DNA from: Prorocentrum cordatum
Taxonomy: Eukaryota; Sar; Dinophyceae; Prorocentrales; Prorocentraceae
DNA: 64,000 bases
Direction: 5' to 3'
Assembly (NCBI GenBank): GCA_963575745.1
Contig: CAUYUJ010018715.1
Location: forward strand, 452,501-516,500
Numbering within the stretch: the first letter of the stretch is position 1; every line of letters starts with the position of its first letter. The notes beneath the pieces were generated by a model. It was not told where the DNA came from. It did no database searches and saw nothing but the letters and a program-made list of their open reading frames with translations. Shown in pieces: positions 43,138-52,335 of the stretch. The translations under genes and the position numbers were made by a program.

Positions 43138-43566
43138 TTAGATGCCTCCTAGATGGGGTCGCTAGGGGACCAGACAATGACATAAACATAAAAACTCGGA
43201 GGTCCGCGCGGATTTCTCGGATCGGCGCTGGGGCCCCCTGGCGGCGCCTCCGGCGCCGCCCCTGGCGCGGATCCAAGAAATGCGCGCGAACTTCAGAGTT
43301 TTTATGTTTATGTCACTTTTCGTTCCACTAGTCGTAGTAGATGGGGTCGGAGGGTCGCGCCGCATCGGCGATACATCGGCGGCGCATCGGCGATGCATCG
43401 GCGATCCATCGGCGATGCACTGGCGATGCATCAGCGACGTCGGCGATGCATCGGCGACGTCGACGTGAAGCAAATCGGGCTCCGCATCGAGCTGCACCAG
43501 CGATGCATCGGCGATGCGGCGCGATCCTCCGACCCGATCTACTCCGACCCCATCCAGGAGGCCTAA
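43138..43566. mobile_element. Family B foldback element, copy 2, carrying a nested family A element
   Basis: The left end TTAGATGCCTCCTAGATGGG and right end CCCATCCAGGAGGCCTAA are inverted repeats. AATGT lies immediately outside both (43133-43137 and 43567-43571), a probable 5-bp target duplication. The left arm is interrupted at about 43160-43330 by a family A element. The core has GCATCGGCGATG repeats as in copy 1. Confidence 0.82.
43178..43315. mobile_element. Family A foldback element, copy 3 (best preserved, nested)
   Basis: Perfect 20-bp ends: TGACATAAACATAAAAACTC at 43178-43197, and its reverse complement ending at 43315. The 138-bp body folds nearly end to end and has GCGGATTTCTCGGATC facing GATCCAAGAAATGCGCGC. 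It sits inside the left arm of the family B element at 43138-43566. Confidence 0.88.
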
Positions 43567-43608
43567 AATGTTGTTGCGCAATCGAGCCCGTGTTTCTGCG
43601 TCGCTCAC

Positions 43609-43725
43609 GCGGGCGCCCGGGGAGGGCGCGCCCCAGCGGGCATGTCCTTCAGCTGCTGGTCCGCGGACGCCACCGGGCCTCGCGCCACAGCGGCCGCGGC
43701 GGCGCAGGGCTGGCCCGCGGAAAGA
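43609..43725 (-). other. GC-rich exon-like segment, doubtful
   Basis: Minus-strand frame reading AGQPCAAAAAVARGPVASAD and on to a donor-like GTGAGC at 43608-43603. Composition is Ala-rich, and a polypyrimidine CTTTCC stretch lies upstream. No family is recognised, and it is one of several similar islands in the window. Confidence 0.15.
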
Positions 43726-43984
43726 GAAAACGTCGCTGCCCCGCCTCGTCTTCCTCCGCCATCGATCCCTTCTCGCTGCTCCTCCCTCTTCTCCTCCTCC
43801 ATCCCTCCTCCTCCTCCTTCTTCTCCTCGCTCCTCTTAGGTCGCAGCGGGTGGGGGGTCACAAAACATACTGGCCGTACCACACGTACAACTGTACAGCA
43901 GCACCGTTGCGCCCCCAGACCACAGGCTTCGGGAGCAGGGAGACTGGGGGGCCTCATGGCGGCGTCCGTCACCATCGTACGACG

Positions 43985-44795
43985 AGAATTTGCTACTACA
44001 ACCCATTGGAGGCCGGGACACTGGAACGATTGGAAGATATGAATGCTGAATTCCACTCCACAATTGGGACGTCATAATTACTACTCAGTGGTACGTGTCG
44101 CTGGGCGGGACCAGAGGCTGTGCAACGTAATTACCTTCCCTCCCACATCGTCCTACAGTTCGGGGCCCGAAAGGGGAAGTGGGTCAGCAAAAAATGGGGA
44201 ATACTCATAAGCCACGGAATAGACGAGAAAGCCATCCGCGAGATCTACACCCCACCCAACTACCTCCAGGGACGTGTTGCAGGTGTCCGCCTGACTACGA
44301 CCACTTACGACAACGCCCTCTACGTATGTTACTACGCCCCTATCCATCAGCAGTACTACCCTCTGCTGGCTGACAGTCTTACTCACTGGTTGGAAAAAAA
44401 TACAGACAAGCTAGGATGCAGCACAACAGTAGTACTGGGGGGCGACGTCAACAACGATTTCGGCTGCCATAGGGAACTCGACGATTTCATCGTCTGCAGC
44501 AAAGGCCCTACTGTGGGCCCCCACCAACCCAAGGTAGAGAACACCAAAGGGACCCGCTTCAGAGAAATGTGCGAAACCAACGATCTCAGTATCGTCACCG
44601 CCCACTACAATGCCGTACTCTGGGTGCACCAGTAGGGTGGACCACACTGCTATTCCTACAGGTCGCCTCCCCCTAGTCAAGCGGTGCGAAGTACGACACC
44701 TTTCAGGCAAACGACTATAGAAGATCAAAGTGCGAGGCCACCGAGACCACGTCCTACTTGGCCTCACCCTTCTCGCCTCCACCTCCATCACCGCC
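43985..44795 (+). pseudogene. Endonuclease/exonuclease/phosphatase domain of a LINE (frameshifted)
   Basis: The endonuclease nicks target DNA to prime reverse transcription. Seen in order: RICYYNP near 43985 (the usual N-terminal TxNP position), IITTQWYV (equivalent of the GTQ/QET strand) in another frame from 44068, WGILIS, GRVAGVRL, VCYYAPIHQ, VVLGGDVNNDFG (the catalytic GDxN), VGPHQP...REMCETNDLSIVTAHY, then after a frame change near 44605 SRVDHTAIP and GHRDHVLLG (the final D-H pair, usually SDH or RDH). Frames run 2, 1, 2, then 3, and a TAG lies at 44718-44720. The long open stretch 44120-44635 covers most of the core. Nearly every signature strand is present, so identification is firm even though the gene is broken. 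Confidence 0.85.
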
Positions 44796-45884
44796 TTCCC
44801 GCCCCGCGCCCGTCTACAACAGGGACTATGCAGGGACGGGTTGATGGATTGCTTGCGCAGCGGGCACAAGCGCGGCCAGCTGATACAACAGCTGAACCAG
44901 GATGTGCAGGCGGTGGGCAGGGACAGGTGGGAGGAGGCCCTAGCAGAACCGACTCCAGGTACTACTTGGGACTTACTAGGATGCGCAGCAAGGAAGGCAC
45001 TACTAACCACATTGGCGAACACGGATGCGACCGACGAACTAGACGAACTCACTACCAGGGCCAAACAACAGCAACTACGACTGCTCGAGCAACGACGAGT
45101 CTCGCGATCACGACTGACCGACGAGAGCTCAGCGATCGAGTACGATGCGGTACACGCCGAACTAAACGAGCTTGATGCTGCCCGAAAGACAGTAAGAGAG
45201 AAGGTGGAGAAAGACAGGAGGGAGCATATTGTTGAGAACATCTGGGAGGCTTACAAGCAGCGCAATTTCGCAGAGATGCACCGACTACGATTCCAATACC
45301 AGCGGAACGGACGTGGCCCGAAAAAGAGGTACTACCGACCACCGACAACCAACTGGGACACGGCGTACTGGCTAGACGAACGTAGTCGACCTGCACTAGG
45401 CGGGGGACTAGCCGCGATTCCGATCGATCGAGAATCCGAGCCAGCCCAACATCGCGACTACACGGCTGAATCCGTAAACAGACGACCCATAGACACGGAA
45501 CTACAAAGACAAGTTGCCGATGACAAAAAGGCTATGTTTCGTTATTGCCAATGCGCGTGCAAGCGGCGGGCCTGGCCGGCATGGGGCGCCCCGACCGAGC
45601 TCGTATAGATCATGCTAGACCCTATGCTACATTTCCACAGTCCGACTCAAGTATCCGACCAGCTAGAAGAGCGTAGGATAGCAGCAGCGGGGCGGAGAAA
45701 GGACGAGGATGACCTAGCCCACTACACTACTTTGGGGAACTTCCAGAAGGGGCAGGGAGCTGTTGCAGAAGTGCGGATGGACGACGGGCATCGAGCTTTG
45801 GAGGGGGACCATGCAACACGATGCGTGTTTCGAAATGTGTGGGCCCAACGATCCTACGGGGTGGGCACGGGGATCTACGCATGA
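44796..45884 (+). pseudogene. Linker region of the LINE polyprotein between endonuclease and reverse transcriptase
   Basis: Continues in the same frame as the end of the endonuclease. It is rich in Glu, Arg, Lys and Gln (for example EKVEKDRREHIVENIWEAYK near 45205-45260) and likely forms helices or a coiled coil. A YCQCACKRR cluster at about 45544 is too short to call a zinc finger. After TAG 45606-45608 the frame goes on with IMLDPMLHFHSP, and a TGA closes it at 45882-45884. The section GNFQKGQGAVAEVRMDDGHR may be an early reverse transcriptase strand. Function is inferred from position only. Confidence 0.65.
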
Positions 45885-46435
45885 CTAGGAACCACCAAGA
45901 TCAGCGAGTTGGACTACGAGTGCCAGGGCTACTTAAACAAATTGCTCACCCAGTGCCGCAGCTGCCAGACCGCCCCACTAGATTGGCACCGCTCTCAGGC
46001 AGTCTCGGCAGAAACAAACAACAACAAACCAGGCATCCTTGGCAAACGACTACTACACGTCTACGACGCATTCGGCATGGCCTGGTACTCGGGCATCCAC
46101 CAGCGCGGACCACCGCCCGCCCACCCACCGTGGGCCCATGGCGGCCGACCGCACAGATGCCGAGAAAACAGCATACTCTGTGTACAAGCTGCCCGATGGC
46201 GAGCGGCACAAGGTGGAGTAAGCAAAATAACGATCAACTACGACGGCACCGACGCATTTGCAGCAACCAATAGGGCGCTCCTACGGGCAGTTGCCTTCAA
46301 GAGCGCCCACGAGCGCGACCAGCGCTTCGCGATGGCGGCCATCGACCACTCCACCCTCAGCCTCGACGCCGCAGACGGACAAGTCGAGGCTGGCAGCACC
46401 ACGGGCGCCCAAATGGGGTTCTACCTTCAGTCTCG
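45885..46435 (+). pseudogene. Reverse transcriptase, N-terminal half, truncated
   Basis: Same frame as the linker. Recognisable segments are WHRSQAVSAETNNNKPGILG then KRLLHVYDAFGMAWYSGI (finger region before motif A), HGGRPHRCRENSILCVQAAR (equivalent of the G-x-x-x-x-R-R-x-E strand), INYDGTDAFAATNRALL (motif A, with the D and the AF), and LDAADGQVEAGSTTGAQMG (leading into motif B). The YxDD box of motif C and the thumb are missing. Just past the break a 30-bp piece of this gene (about 46366-46395) is duplicated at 46432-46455 and runs straight into the 88-bp array. Confidence 0.83.
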
Positions 46436-47105
46436 ACACCACAGACGGACAAGTCGTGGCCCCATATGGAGCTCCACCGAAGGCGCCAGCGGCAGGGTTC
46501 GCATGGCGGCCTCGGGCCATTTGGGCACAGCTCAAGAGGATCGCGGCCCCACATGGAGCTCCACCGAGGGCGACAGCGGCGGGTGTCGCACGGCGGCCCC
46601 AGACCACTTCGGCACGCCACTCGCGAGGACAGTGGCCCCATATGGGGCTCCACCGGAGGCGACGGCGGCAAGGTTCGCATGGCGGTCACGGGCCGCTTCG
46701 GCACACCCCTCGCGAAAATCGTGGCCCCATAAGACCTCCACCGACGGCGCCAGCGGCAGGGTTCGCGCGGCGCCTCGGGCCATTTCGGCGCACCCCTCGC
46801 GAGGATCGCGACCCCATATGGAGCTCCGCCGGAGGCGCCAACGGCACGGTTCGCACGGCGGCCCCGGGCCACTTCGGCACGCCACTCGCGAGGACCGTGG
46901 CTCCATAAGAGCCCCACCGAAGGCGCAAGCGGCACGGTTCGCATGACGGCCTCGGACCATTTCGGCGCACCTCACGACGATCGTGGCGCCATATGGAGCT
47001 CCACCGGAGGCGCCAGCGGCAGGGTTCGCACGGCGGCCCCGGGTCATTTCGGCACACCCCCCACGTGGATCGCGGCCCCATATGAGCTCCACCGAAGGCG
47101 CCAGT
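46436..47105 (-). repeat. 88-bp minisatellite array S88, orientation 2
   Basis: Eight units with anchors at about 46469, 46556, 46645, 46733, 46821, 46909, 46996 and 47084 (87-89 bp spacing). The unit contains GGCCCCATATGGAGCTCCAC, GGGTTCGCANGGCGGCC and TTCGGCNCACCCCTCGCGAGG. Its reverse complement (GAGGGGTGCGCCGAAATGG, GTGGAGCTCC) matches the 12.9-14.0 kb array unit in order. Units here are more alike than there. Long frames through it on both strands are artefacts. Confidence 0.93.
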
Positions 47106-47380
47106 GGTAAGCTCCCTCGTGGCTCTCAGAACCCTCTCCTGCTTCTGCTCCTCGGTCAGGGGGGCGCCGTCCTCGTCGTCGTCGACGCCCGCGACAACGG
47201 CCACGTGTCCCTGAGCATGTCGGGCTCCAGCGGGAAGCCGTGGCCACATAGGGAGCGCGGGCGAAGACGGTATTCACAACTGCGGTATTCGCATCTGCAT
47301 ATGGTTCGGTCCGTCGCCAAGCTTTTTTTAGACAAGAATCCACCTAAGGCTTGACAAGATGCGTCGCAAGTAGGGATGGA
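47106..47380. other. No gene seen
   Basis: Unique-looking sequence with GGTATTCACAACTGCGGTATTC short repeats near 47270. The stretch 47105-47220 may hold a little diverged array sequence. Confidence 0.35.
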
Positions 47381-47555
47381 AGAAGATAGCGGACGCAACC
47401 GAAAGGACGAACTGAATTGATCAGGCGCTCTCCTCCTCCCCCCCCTCATCATTCTTCCTCCTCCTCCACCGCCCCCCCCTTCTCCTCCTCCTCCTCCTCC
47501 TCCTCCTCCTCCTCCTCCTCCTCCTCCTCCTCCTCCTCCTCCCCCTCCCCCTAGG
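47381..47555 (+). repeat. CTC triplet tract with conserved 60-bp head, copy 1
   Basis: Head: GCAACCGAAAGGACGAACTG, AATTGATCAGGCGCT, directly followed by CTCCTCCTC to 47555. The same head precedes the tract at 48065. Confidence 0.88.
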
Positions 47556-48016
47556 AAACAACTTCTTACAAAGCACTCATTCTCTAAGGATGCCTTAATG
47601 TGTATGCCCTACGCAGGATTCCTCAGTGACGACTCTTTAATCAAGATTTCTCGCTCGTGGTTACTCTCGAAGGCTTCCTCAGTAAGGACCCCGTCCAAAG
47701 GGTTCACTAAGGATTTATGACGGAGGGTATCTCACAACATATTCATCAGTAAGGAACCCGCATCCATGAGCCATGGCCAAACCAAACATGCGTTTCAGAT
47801 CGGAGAGTCGGCAAACACTGTAAACAAAAATACGTGTCTCGGGTTGTTCGGGGACTTTGCGAATGGATCCACCTGGGCTCGCATAGTCCCCCCAAAACCT
47901 GACAAACCTGATCAACCTGTGGTTTGCATGGGCTTGACAGCCTCTGACCTGGGAAACCTGTGTTTGCAATCGATTGTCCACCTCTGGTTTGACCAGAGGC
48001 GCCACGAGCAGAGATG
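47556..48016. other. No gene seen; CAGTAAGGA-type decayed repeats
   Basis: CCTCAGTGACGACTC, CCTCAGTAAGGACCC, CACTAAGGATT and ATCAGTAAGGAACCC spaced 40-60 bp apart (47560-47760) suggest an old tandem array. The rest is unique. Confidence 0.5.
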
Positions 48017-48650
48017 GAGGGAGAGAGTGAGCGCAACCGGAAGGACGAACTGAATTGGTGAGGCGCTTTCGTCCTCCTCCCCCTCCTCTTCCTTCCTCTT
48101 CCTCCTCCTCCAACTCCTCCTCCTCCTCCTCCTCTTCCTCCTCCTGCCTTCCTCGGCGCAAAGCTGGGAAACGCTGAAACCGCCCAGGCCTACGGCGTGC
48201 CTGCCGCCCCTGCTCCTCCTCCTCCTCCTCCTCCTCCTCCTCCCTCCTCCCTCCTCCCTCCTCCCTCCTCCCTCCTCCTCCTCCCTCCTCCCTCCTCCCT
48301 CCTCCTCTCATCCCTCCCTCCCTCCCTCGTCCTCCTCCTCCCTCCTCGTCCTCCTCCTCGCTCATCCTCCTCCTCCTCATCTCCTCCTCCTCCTCCCTCC
48401 GTCTCCTCCTCTTCCACCCCCCTCCTCCTCCTCGTTCTCCCTCCTCTTTCTCATGCTCCTCCTCCTCCTCCTCATCCCTCCCCTTCCTCCCCCTCCTCCT
48501 CCTCCTCACCCGCCTCGCCTCCTCCCTCCTCTTCCTCCTCCTCCTCTTCCTCCTGCTCCTCCTCATCCTCCTCCTCCACCTCCTCCATCCTCCTCCTCGT
48601 CCTCCTCCGCCTCCTCCTCCTCGTCCTCCTCTATCTCCATTCAATTGCCT
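48017..48650 (+). repeat. CTC triplet tract with conserved head, copy 2
   Basis: Head GCAACCGGAAGGACGAACTG then AATTGGTGAGGCGCTTTCGT, as at 47391, followed by more than 500 bp of CTCCTCCTC with CCCT variants. A short non-repeat break lies at 48150-48205. The minus-strand poly-Glu/Arg reading is an artefact. Confidence 0.92.
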
Positions 48651-48704
48651 TATGAATAACTCCTCCCTGTGGCACCTGGGGGCTGGTCGAAAGGTCGGGT
48701 TGGG

Positions 48705-49335
48705 CGCTTCGCTTGAGACTGGGAACAGCTTCGCAGATGGGGGGCGGGTTGGCCAACATGTGGCTCTCGCCTTGGCGCTGCGCCGCGCACAACAATAAAA
48801 GCTTCACGAATTGTGAGCGGGTCGTTTTAAATGTGGTTGTCGCCTTATCGCAGCGAGCATTATATAGAGGAGCTTGCAAAGAGCTTCACGGATTGAGGGC
48901 GGATCGTTTCAAACATGTCGCCCTCGCTTTGGCGCCGCGCACATTGTATCTACAACGTCGCAAGGATGGCATGGATTGAGGGCGCTTCGTTGTCAAAATG
49001 TAGCTCTCGCCCTAGCGACGCGCACACTCGTTCTAACCAATCGCCAAGAAGTTCTCGCTTGAGAACAGTTTGTTTTAACCTATGGCTCTCGTCTTAGCGC
49101 CGCGCACACTCGTTTCAAACCATTGCAAAAGCTTCACGAATTCCCATGGCCAACGTGTCAGAAATTGCGTTTCCGAACGACTATGGATTTTGAGGGCGCA
49201 GCGCTCGGTTACGTCTATTCGCGGTGTCAGACTCCTAGGAATGGTGTTCTGGCAGGCTTCAGGATCGCCAAGACGCAAGAGACATGTTGATACGCGGCGT
49301 TGAAGTCCCGAGAATTGTGTTTTGGCACGCTTCAG
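48705..49335 (+). repeat. 0.63-kb repeat R, copy 1, with 83-bp tandem subunits
   Basis: Subunits at 48801, 48883, 48967, 49051 and 49131 (80-84 bp apart) carry GCTTCACGAATTGTGAGCGG, TCTCGCCNTAGCGCCGCGCAC and GTTTCAAACNATTGCAA-like sequence. Beyond 49140 a unique tail includes GGCTTCAGGATCNCCAAGACGC. The whole block reappears inverted at 55340-55990. Confidence 0.88.
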
Positions 49336-49449
49336 GGTCTTCAAACGGCTCTCACCCAACGAGGCAGTTCCCCTCAGTGGAGTTCAACACTTGTAGGGGT
49401 CTATGAAGAGGGTGCTGGGAGGGAGGGGTTGTTCCAACATCGTTGATGT

Positions 49450-49830
49450 GTCTGAGGGTTCCTCTTGTCCTCGTCCCCTTCCTCCTCCTACTCCCTCCCC
49501 CCTCCTCCTTCTCCTTCTCCTCCTTCTCCACCCTTCGTCCTCATTCCTCCTCCTTCTCCTCCTCCCTCCTCCCCCCTACCTCCTCCCTCCTCCCTCCTCC
49601 TCCTCCCTCTCCCTCCTCCCTCCTCCTCCTCCTCCTCCTCCTCCTCCTCCCTCCTCCTCCTCCTCCTCCCCCTCCTCCCCCTTCTCGGCCTCCTCCTCCT
49701 CCTCCTTCTCTTTCGCCTCCTCCTCGTCCTCCTCCTCCTCCTCGTCTTCCTCCTCCTCTCTCCGCCCTCCCCCCTCCTCCTCCTCCCTCCTCCTCTTCCT
49801 GGTTCTCCTCCTCATTCTTCGCTCCGCTTC
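49450..49830 (+). repeat. CTC/CTT pyrimidine tract
   Basis: CCTCCTCCTC with CTT and CCC variants over nearly 380 bp. No gene. Confidence 0.92.
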
Positions 49831-50201
49831 CGTGCACCCGCCTTGCGACGTCCCCGCTCTGCGCCGGCGGTGCTCAGAGGAATGCCGGGCGAGGGGGGGG
49901 GGCTTCCAAGAGGCGTCCCCTGAGGCCTACGATCTAAGAGGCACCCTGCCTTCGCAGCAGCGGCCGGGTGGAAGCAGCACTCATAGAGTGACTTAACTGC
50001 GGAGGTAAGTCGTCGTGAAGGTGGTAGCAATACAAAAGGAGAGAATCACTTAACTTCGGAGTGAATTGATACTTACCTTCCTGGTTTCAGTGTTTTCCTC
50101 CCCCCCCCTACCCCCAAGTCGCCCTGCCCCCTGCCCGAGCGCCGCCAACCACGAGGAGGCAGACGAGGTCCGCGATAAGTAGGCGGCGCGGGGCTGCCCA
50201 C
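49831..50201. other. No gene seen
   Basis: Unique-looking. Paired words GTGACTTAACTGCGGAGGTA and ATCACTTAACTTCGGAGTGA occur near 49990 and 50045. If the exon at 50202-50372 is real, 49831-50201 is downstream intron. Confidence 0.35.
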
Positions 50202-50372
50202 CTGTCGGCGCACGGAGACCTGCATCGATCGGGGGCGCCCGTCGCGGCTGGAAAGTTTGCGCGCCCCCGCGCGCCGCCGTGGAAACGCAGGCATCCCAGC
50301 AACTCTGGGGCAAGCGTCCCCGATGGCGGAGAGCAACAGGTGTCGTAGAACTTCCTCCGGCACGCCCGACAT
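50202..50372 (-). CDS. Putative exon, unknown protein
   Basis: Minus-strand frame from an ATG at 50372-50370, 57 codons (171 nt), ending at a CAG|GTGGGC donor-like junction (donor at 50201-50196). The N-terminal half (MSGVPEEVLRHLLLSAIGDA) looks like an ordinary amphipathic helix. The C-terminal half is Arg-rich. There is no recognised domain. The frame continues upstream, so the ATG may not be the real start. A plus-strand frame also exists but is compositionally poorer. The CAG|G edge and normal composition are the only support. Confidence 0.27.
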
Positions 50373-50567
50373 CCGAGATGGGCACGGGAGAACCGGGCAC
50401 GATGCCAACCGTCGGACGTTGACATCCCAGACTGGCAGCGGCCGCTGCTGAGAAGGCGACTTGCTGTCCCGAATGGATAACGTCCACGGCGACACCGACA
50501 ACGAGTCCTGCCCTACATAGATGAGCGGGAACTTGCTGACAATCTGCGCACCCACTATTTTCGCAAC

Positions 50568-50773
50568 TCGGCGGCGAGCCCGGGGGGCAAGCGAGGAGGA
50601 GCGGGCCTTCTCAGAAAGCTCGGAAGTCCACAGGCATTCCAAGAAGATTCCTGAGACCTCCCCGAAGACACACAACTAATTAAGCCTGTCAGAAGGCGCG
50701 AGGGCTTCAGAGAAGCCCCGCCGCCCTTTGAGAAGACCTTCTCCTCCTCACTACCCCCCTCGCTCGCCGCAGA
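50568..50773. mobile_element. Family C small TIR element, copy 3
   Basis: TCGGCGGCGAGCC at the left, CGCTCGCCGCAGA at the right, with internal CTTCTCAGAAAGC and CTTCTGA-type palindromes. Flanks GCAAC and AGAAC agree at 3 of 5 positions. Confidence 0.8.
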
Positions 50774-51209
50774 AGAACTGCACATTCCGACCGCACCGAC
50801 TCCCGTCCGCTAGGTCAGAGCCACAGCCGAGGAAAACAACAGATACCGATACTGCAACTCCCCGGACCTCTCCCGTGGTGGGCTCTGACCAGAATTTCGA
50901 GGCGAATCCAGAGGTGGCGACGAGGGCCTTCGAGTAGACCCAGAAAGGGGAAAACGAGGAAGGGGTAGAAGCTTTTCCTCCTCTGAGCAACACGCCCCGT
51001 CGCGCCCGCGCCCGGCGGGGAGGCGTGCCTGCCGCCACCGCGGCCAACCTCTGCAGGAACGCGCCGAGGCCGTGCAAGCGCTGCTCCAGCTTGGCGCGCG
51101 TGCCCTGGCGGCCGTGTCTCGGCGGCGGCACGGCGCTGGGAGCGCGGCGGGGGTGAGGCCGCAGGCAGGAAAAAGGGCCCTCTGGCAAGAGCGACCCGTG
51201 CTTTGCGCG
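50774..51209. other. Family H copy 2 and a GC island; no gene established
   Basis: 50895-50940 repeats the GAATTTCGAGGCGAATCCAG and GTGGCGACGAGGGCC words of 31608. A GC-rich island at 50990-51190 has a protein-like minus frame (AKLEQRLHGLGAFLQRLAAV). Edges are unclear and no family is recognised. Confidence 0.35.
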
Positions 51210-51470
51210 GCCCGGGGGGGGCGAGGAGGAGGAGGAGGAGGAGGAGGAGGAGGAGAAGAGGAGGAAGGAGGAGGAGGGAGGAGGGGGAGGAGGAGGGGGA
51301 GGAGGAGGAGGAGGAGGAGAGAAGGAGGAGGGGAGAGGAGGAGGAGGAGGAGGAGGAGGAGGAGGAGGAGGATGAGGAAGGAGGAGAAGGAGGAGGAGGC
51401 GCAGGAGGAGGAGGGAGGAGGAGGGAGGAGGAGGAGGAGGAGGAGGAGCAGGAGGAAGAGAAGAAGCAGC
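51210..51470 (+). repeat. GGA triplet tract
   Basis: GAGGAGGAGG with GGGAGG variants. Strand-asymmetric polypurine DNA. Confidence 0.95.
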
Positions 51471-52004
51471 CCTGGTCTGGAGGGGAAGAAGGCGGGGACC
51501 ATGGCCAAGGCGGAACGCGGAATAGTCGCGGCGATCTTAGTCACAGTGGGTCTTCGTCAGCGTCATGGGGTGGAGCACACTCGCGAAGCGGCAGCGGCCG
51601 ACGTGGGCCATGACCCTCGAAGGTCAGTGGGCATGACGCAGACGGGTCCTCAGGGAACCAGGTCCTGGACACCTGGGCCTTCTGGACCAGCTTTTACATG
51701 CTGAGTCGTTTTGCTGACGGCCCCGGGGACAGTAGAGGGCCCCGAGAACGCGAACACGACTAACACTCTTAGGGCCCATTTCCCTCGGGCCCCCTTGGCT
51801 GCATGGCCGAACCTGAACACCCAAGTCGCTGATATGGTATCGCATTCAGCGACTAACGGCCGGAGTGGTCGGTAATCTACAGACACGGGTGAATCCAAAC
51901 CCGGTCAGTCAGGCCTGACCGGATCCTGCAACATCCTGCAGGATCCTGCGCTCTGCAGGCTCCTGCAAGATCTGGCGCTCTGACTGGCCCCCGTTTGCAT
52001 TGAC
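51471..52004. other. No gene seen
   Basis: Contains short inverted words around GATCCTGCAACATCCTGCAGGATCC (51920-51945) and CTCTGCAGGCTCCTGCAAGATC (51950-51970). Confidence 0.4.
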
Positions 52005-52006
52005 CC

Positions 52007-52065
<59 letters not shown>

Positions 52066-52335
52066 TGGAGCCCCGAAGTGGGCCAGCACCAGAGTTTGCT
52101 GCCAGCGAAGGGCCACCATTACGCGTTTTCCGCCGAGGGGGATGCACGTGCGGCTCGCGGTCCGACTCGGGTTGGTCCCGGGCCTCGGACCTGTGCCTGC
52201 CGTGCTCGTGCTCGTCGTACCCGCCCTCGTGCTCGTCGTCGCTCGTGCTCGTCGTCGTCGTCGTCGTCGTCGCTCGTCGTCGTCGTCACTCGTTCTCGTC
52301 GCAGGCCTCCTCGTACTCGTCGTCGCCACCCTGTT
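52005..52335 (+). repeat. CGT triplet tracts
   Basis: About 20 pure GTC units at 52005-52065, then a second tract at 52205-52330 (CTCGTCGTCG), separated by 140 bp of GC-rich unique sequence. Confidence 0.93.

Larger units (their letters stand above)
43985..46435 (+). mobile_element. Non-LTR retrotransposon fragment: endonuclease, linker, truncated reverse transcriptase
   Basis: Reads in order: an AP-like endonuclease (43985-44795), a charged linker (44796-45900), then the N-terminal half of a reverse transcriptase (45906-46435). From 44616 to 46435 a single frame can be followed, broken only by TAG at 44718, TAG at 45606 and TGA at 45882. Upstream there are at least three frame changes. The 3' end stops inside the reverse transcriptase, before a YxDD box, and abuts an 88-bp minisatellite. 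The element is dead. The domain wording fits LINEs that I associate with dinoflagellates. Confidence 0.82.

Noticed and set aside
46440-47105. Possible continuation of the reverse transcriptase
   Set aside because: The frame stays open but the sequence is the 88-bp satellite. No motif C or thumb is present.
47715-48644. 309-codon Arg/Glu-rich minus-strand frame
   Set aside because: Reading of the CTC tract. No non-repetitive core.
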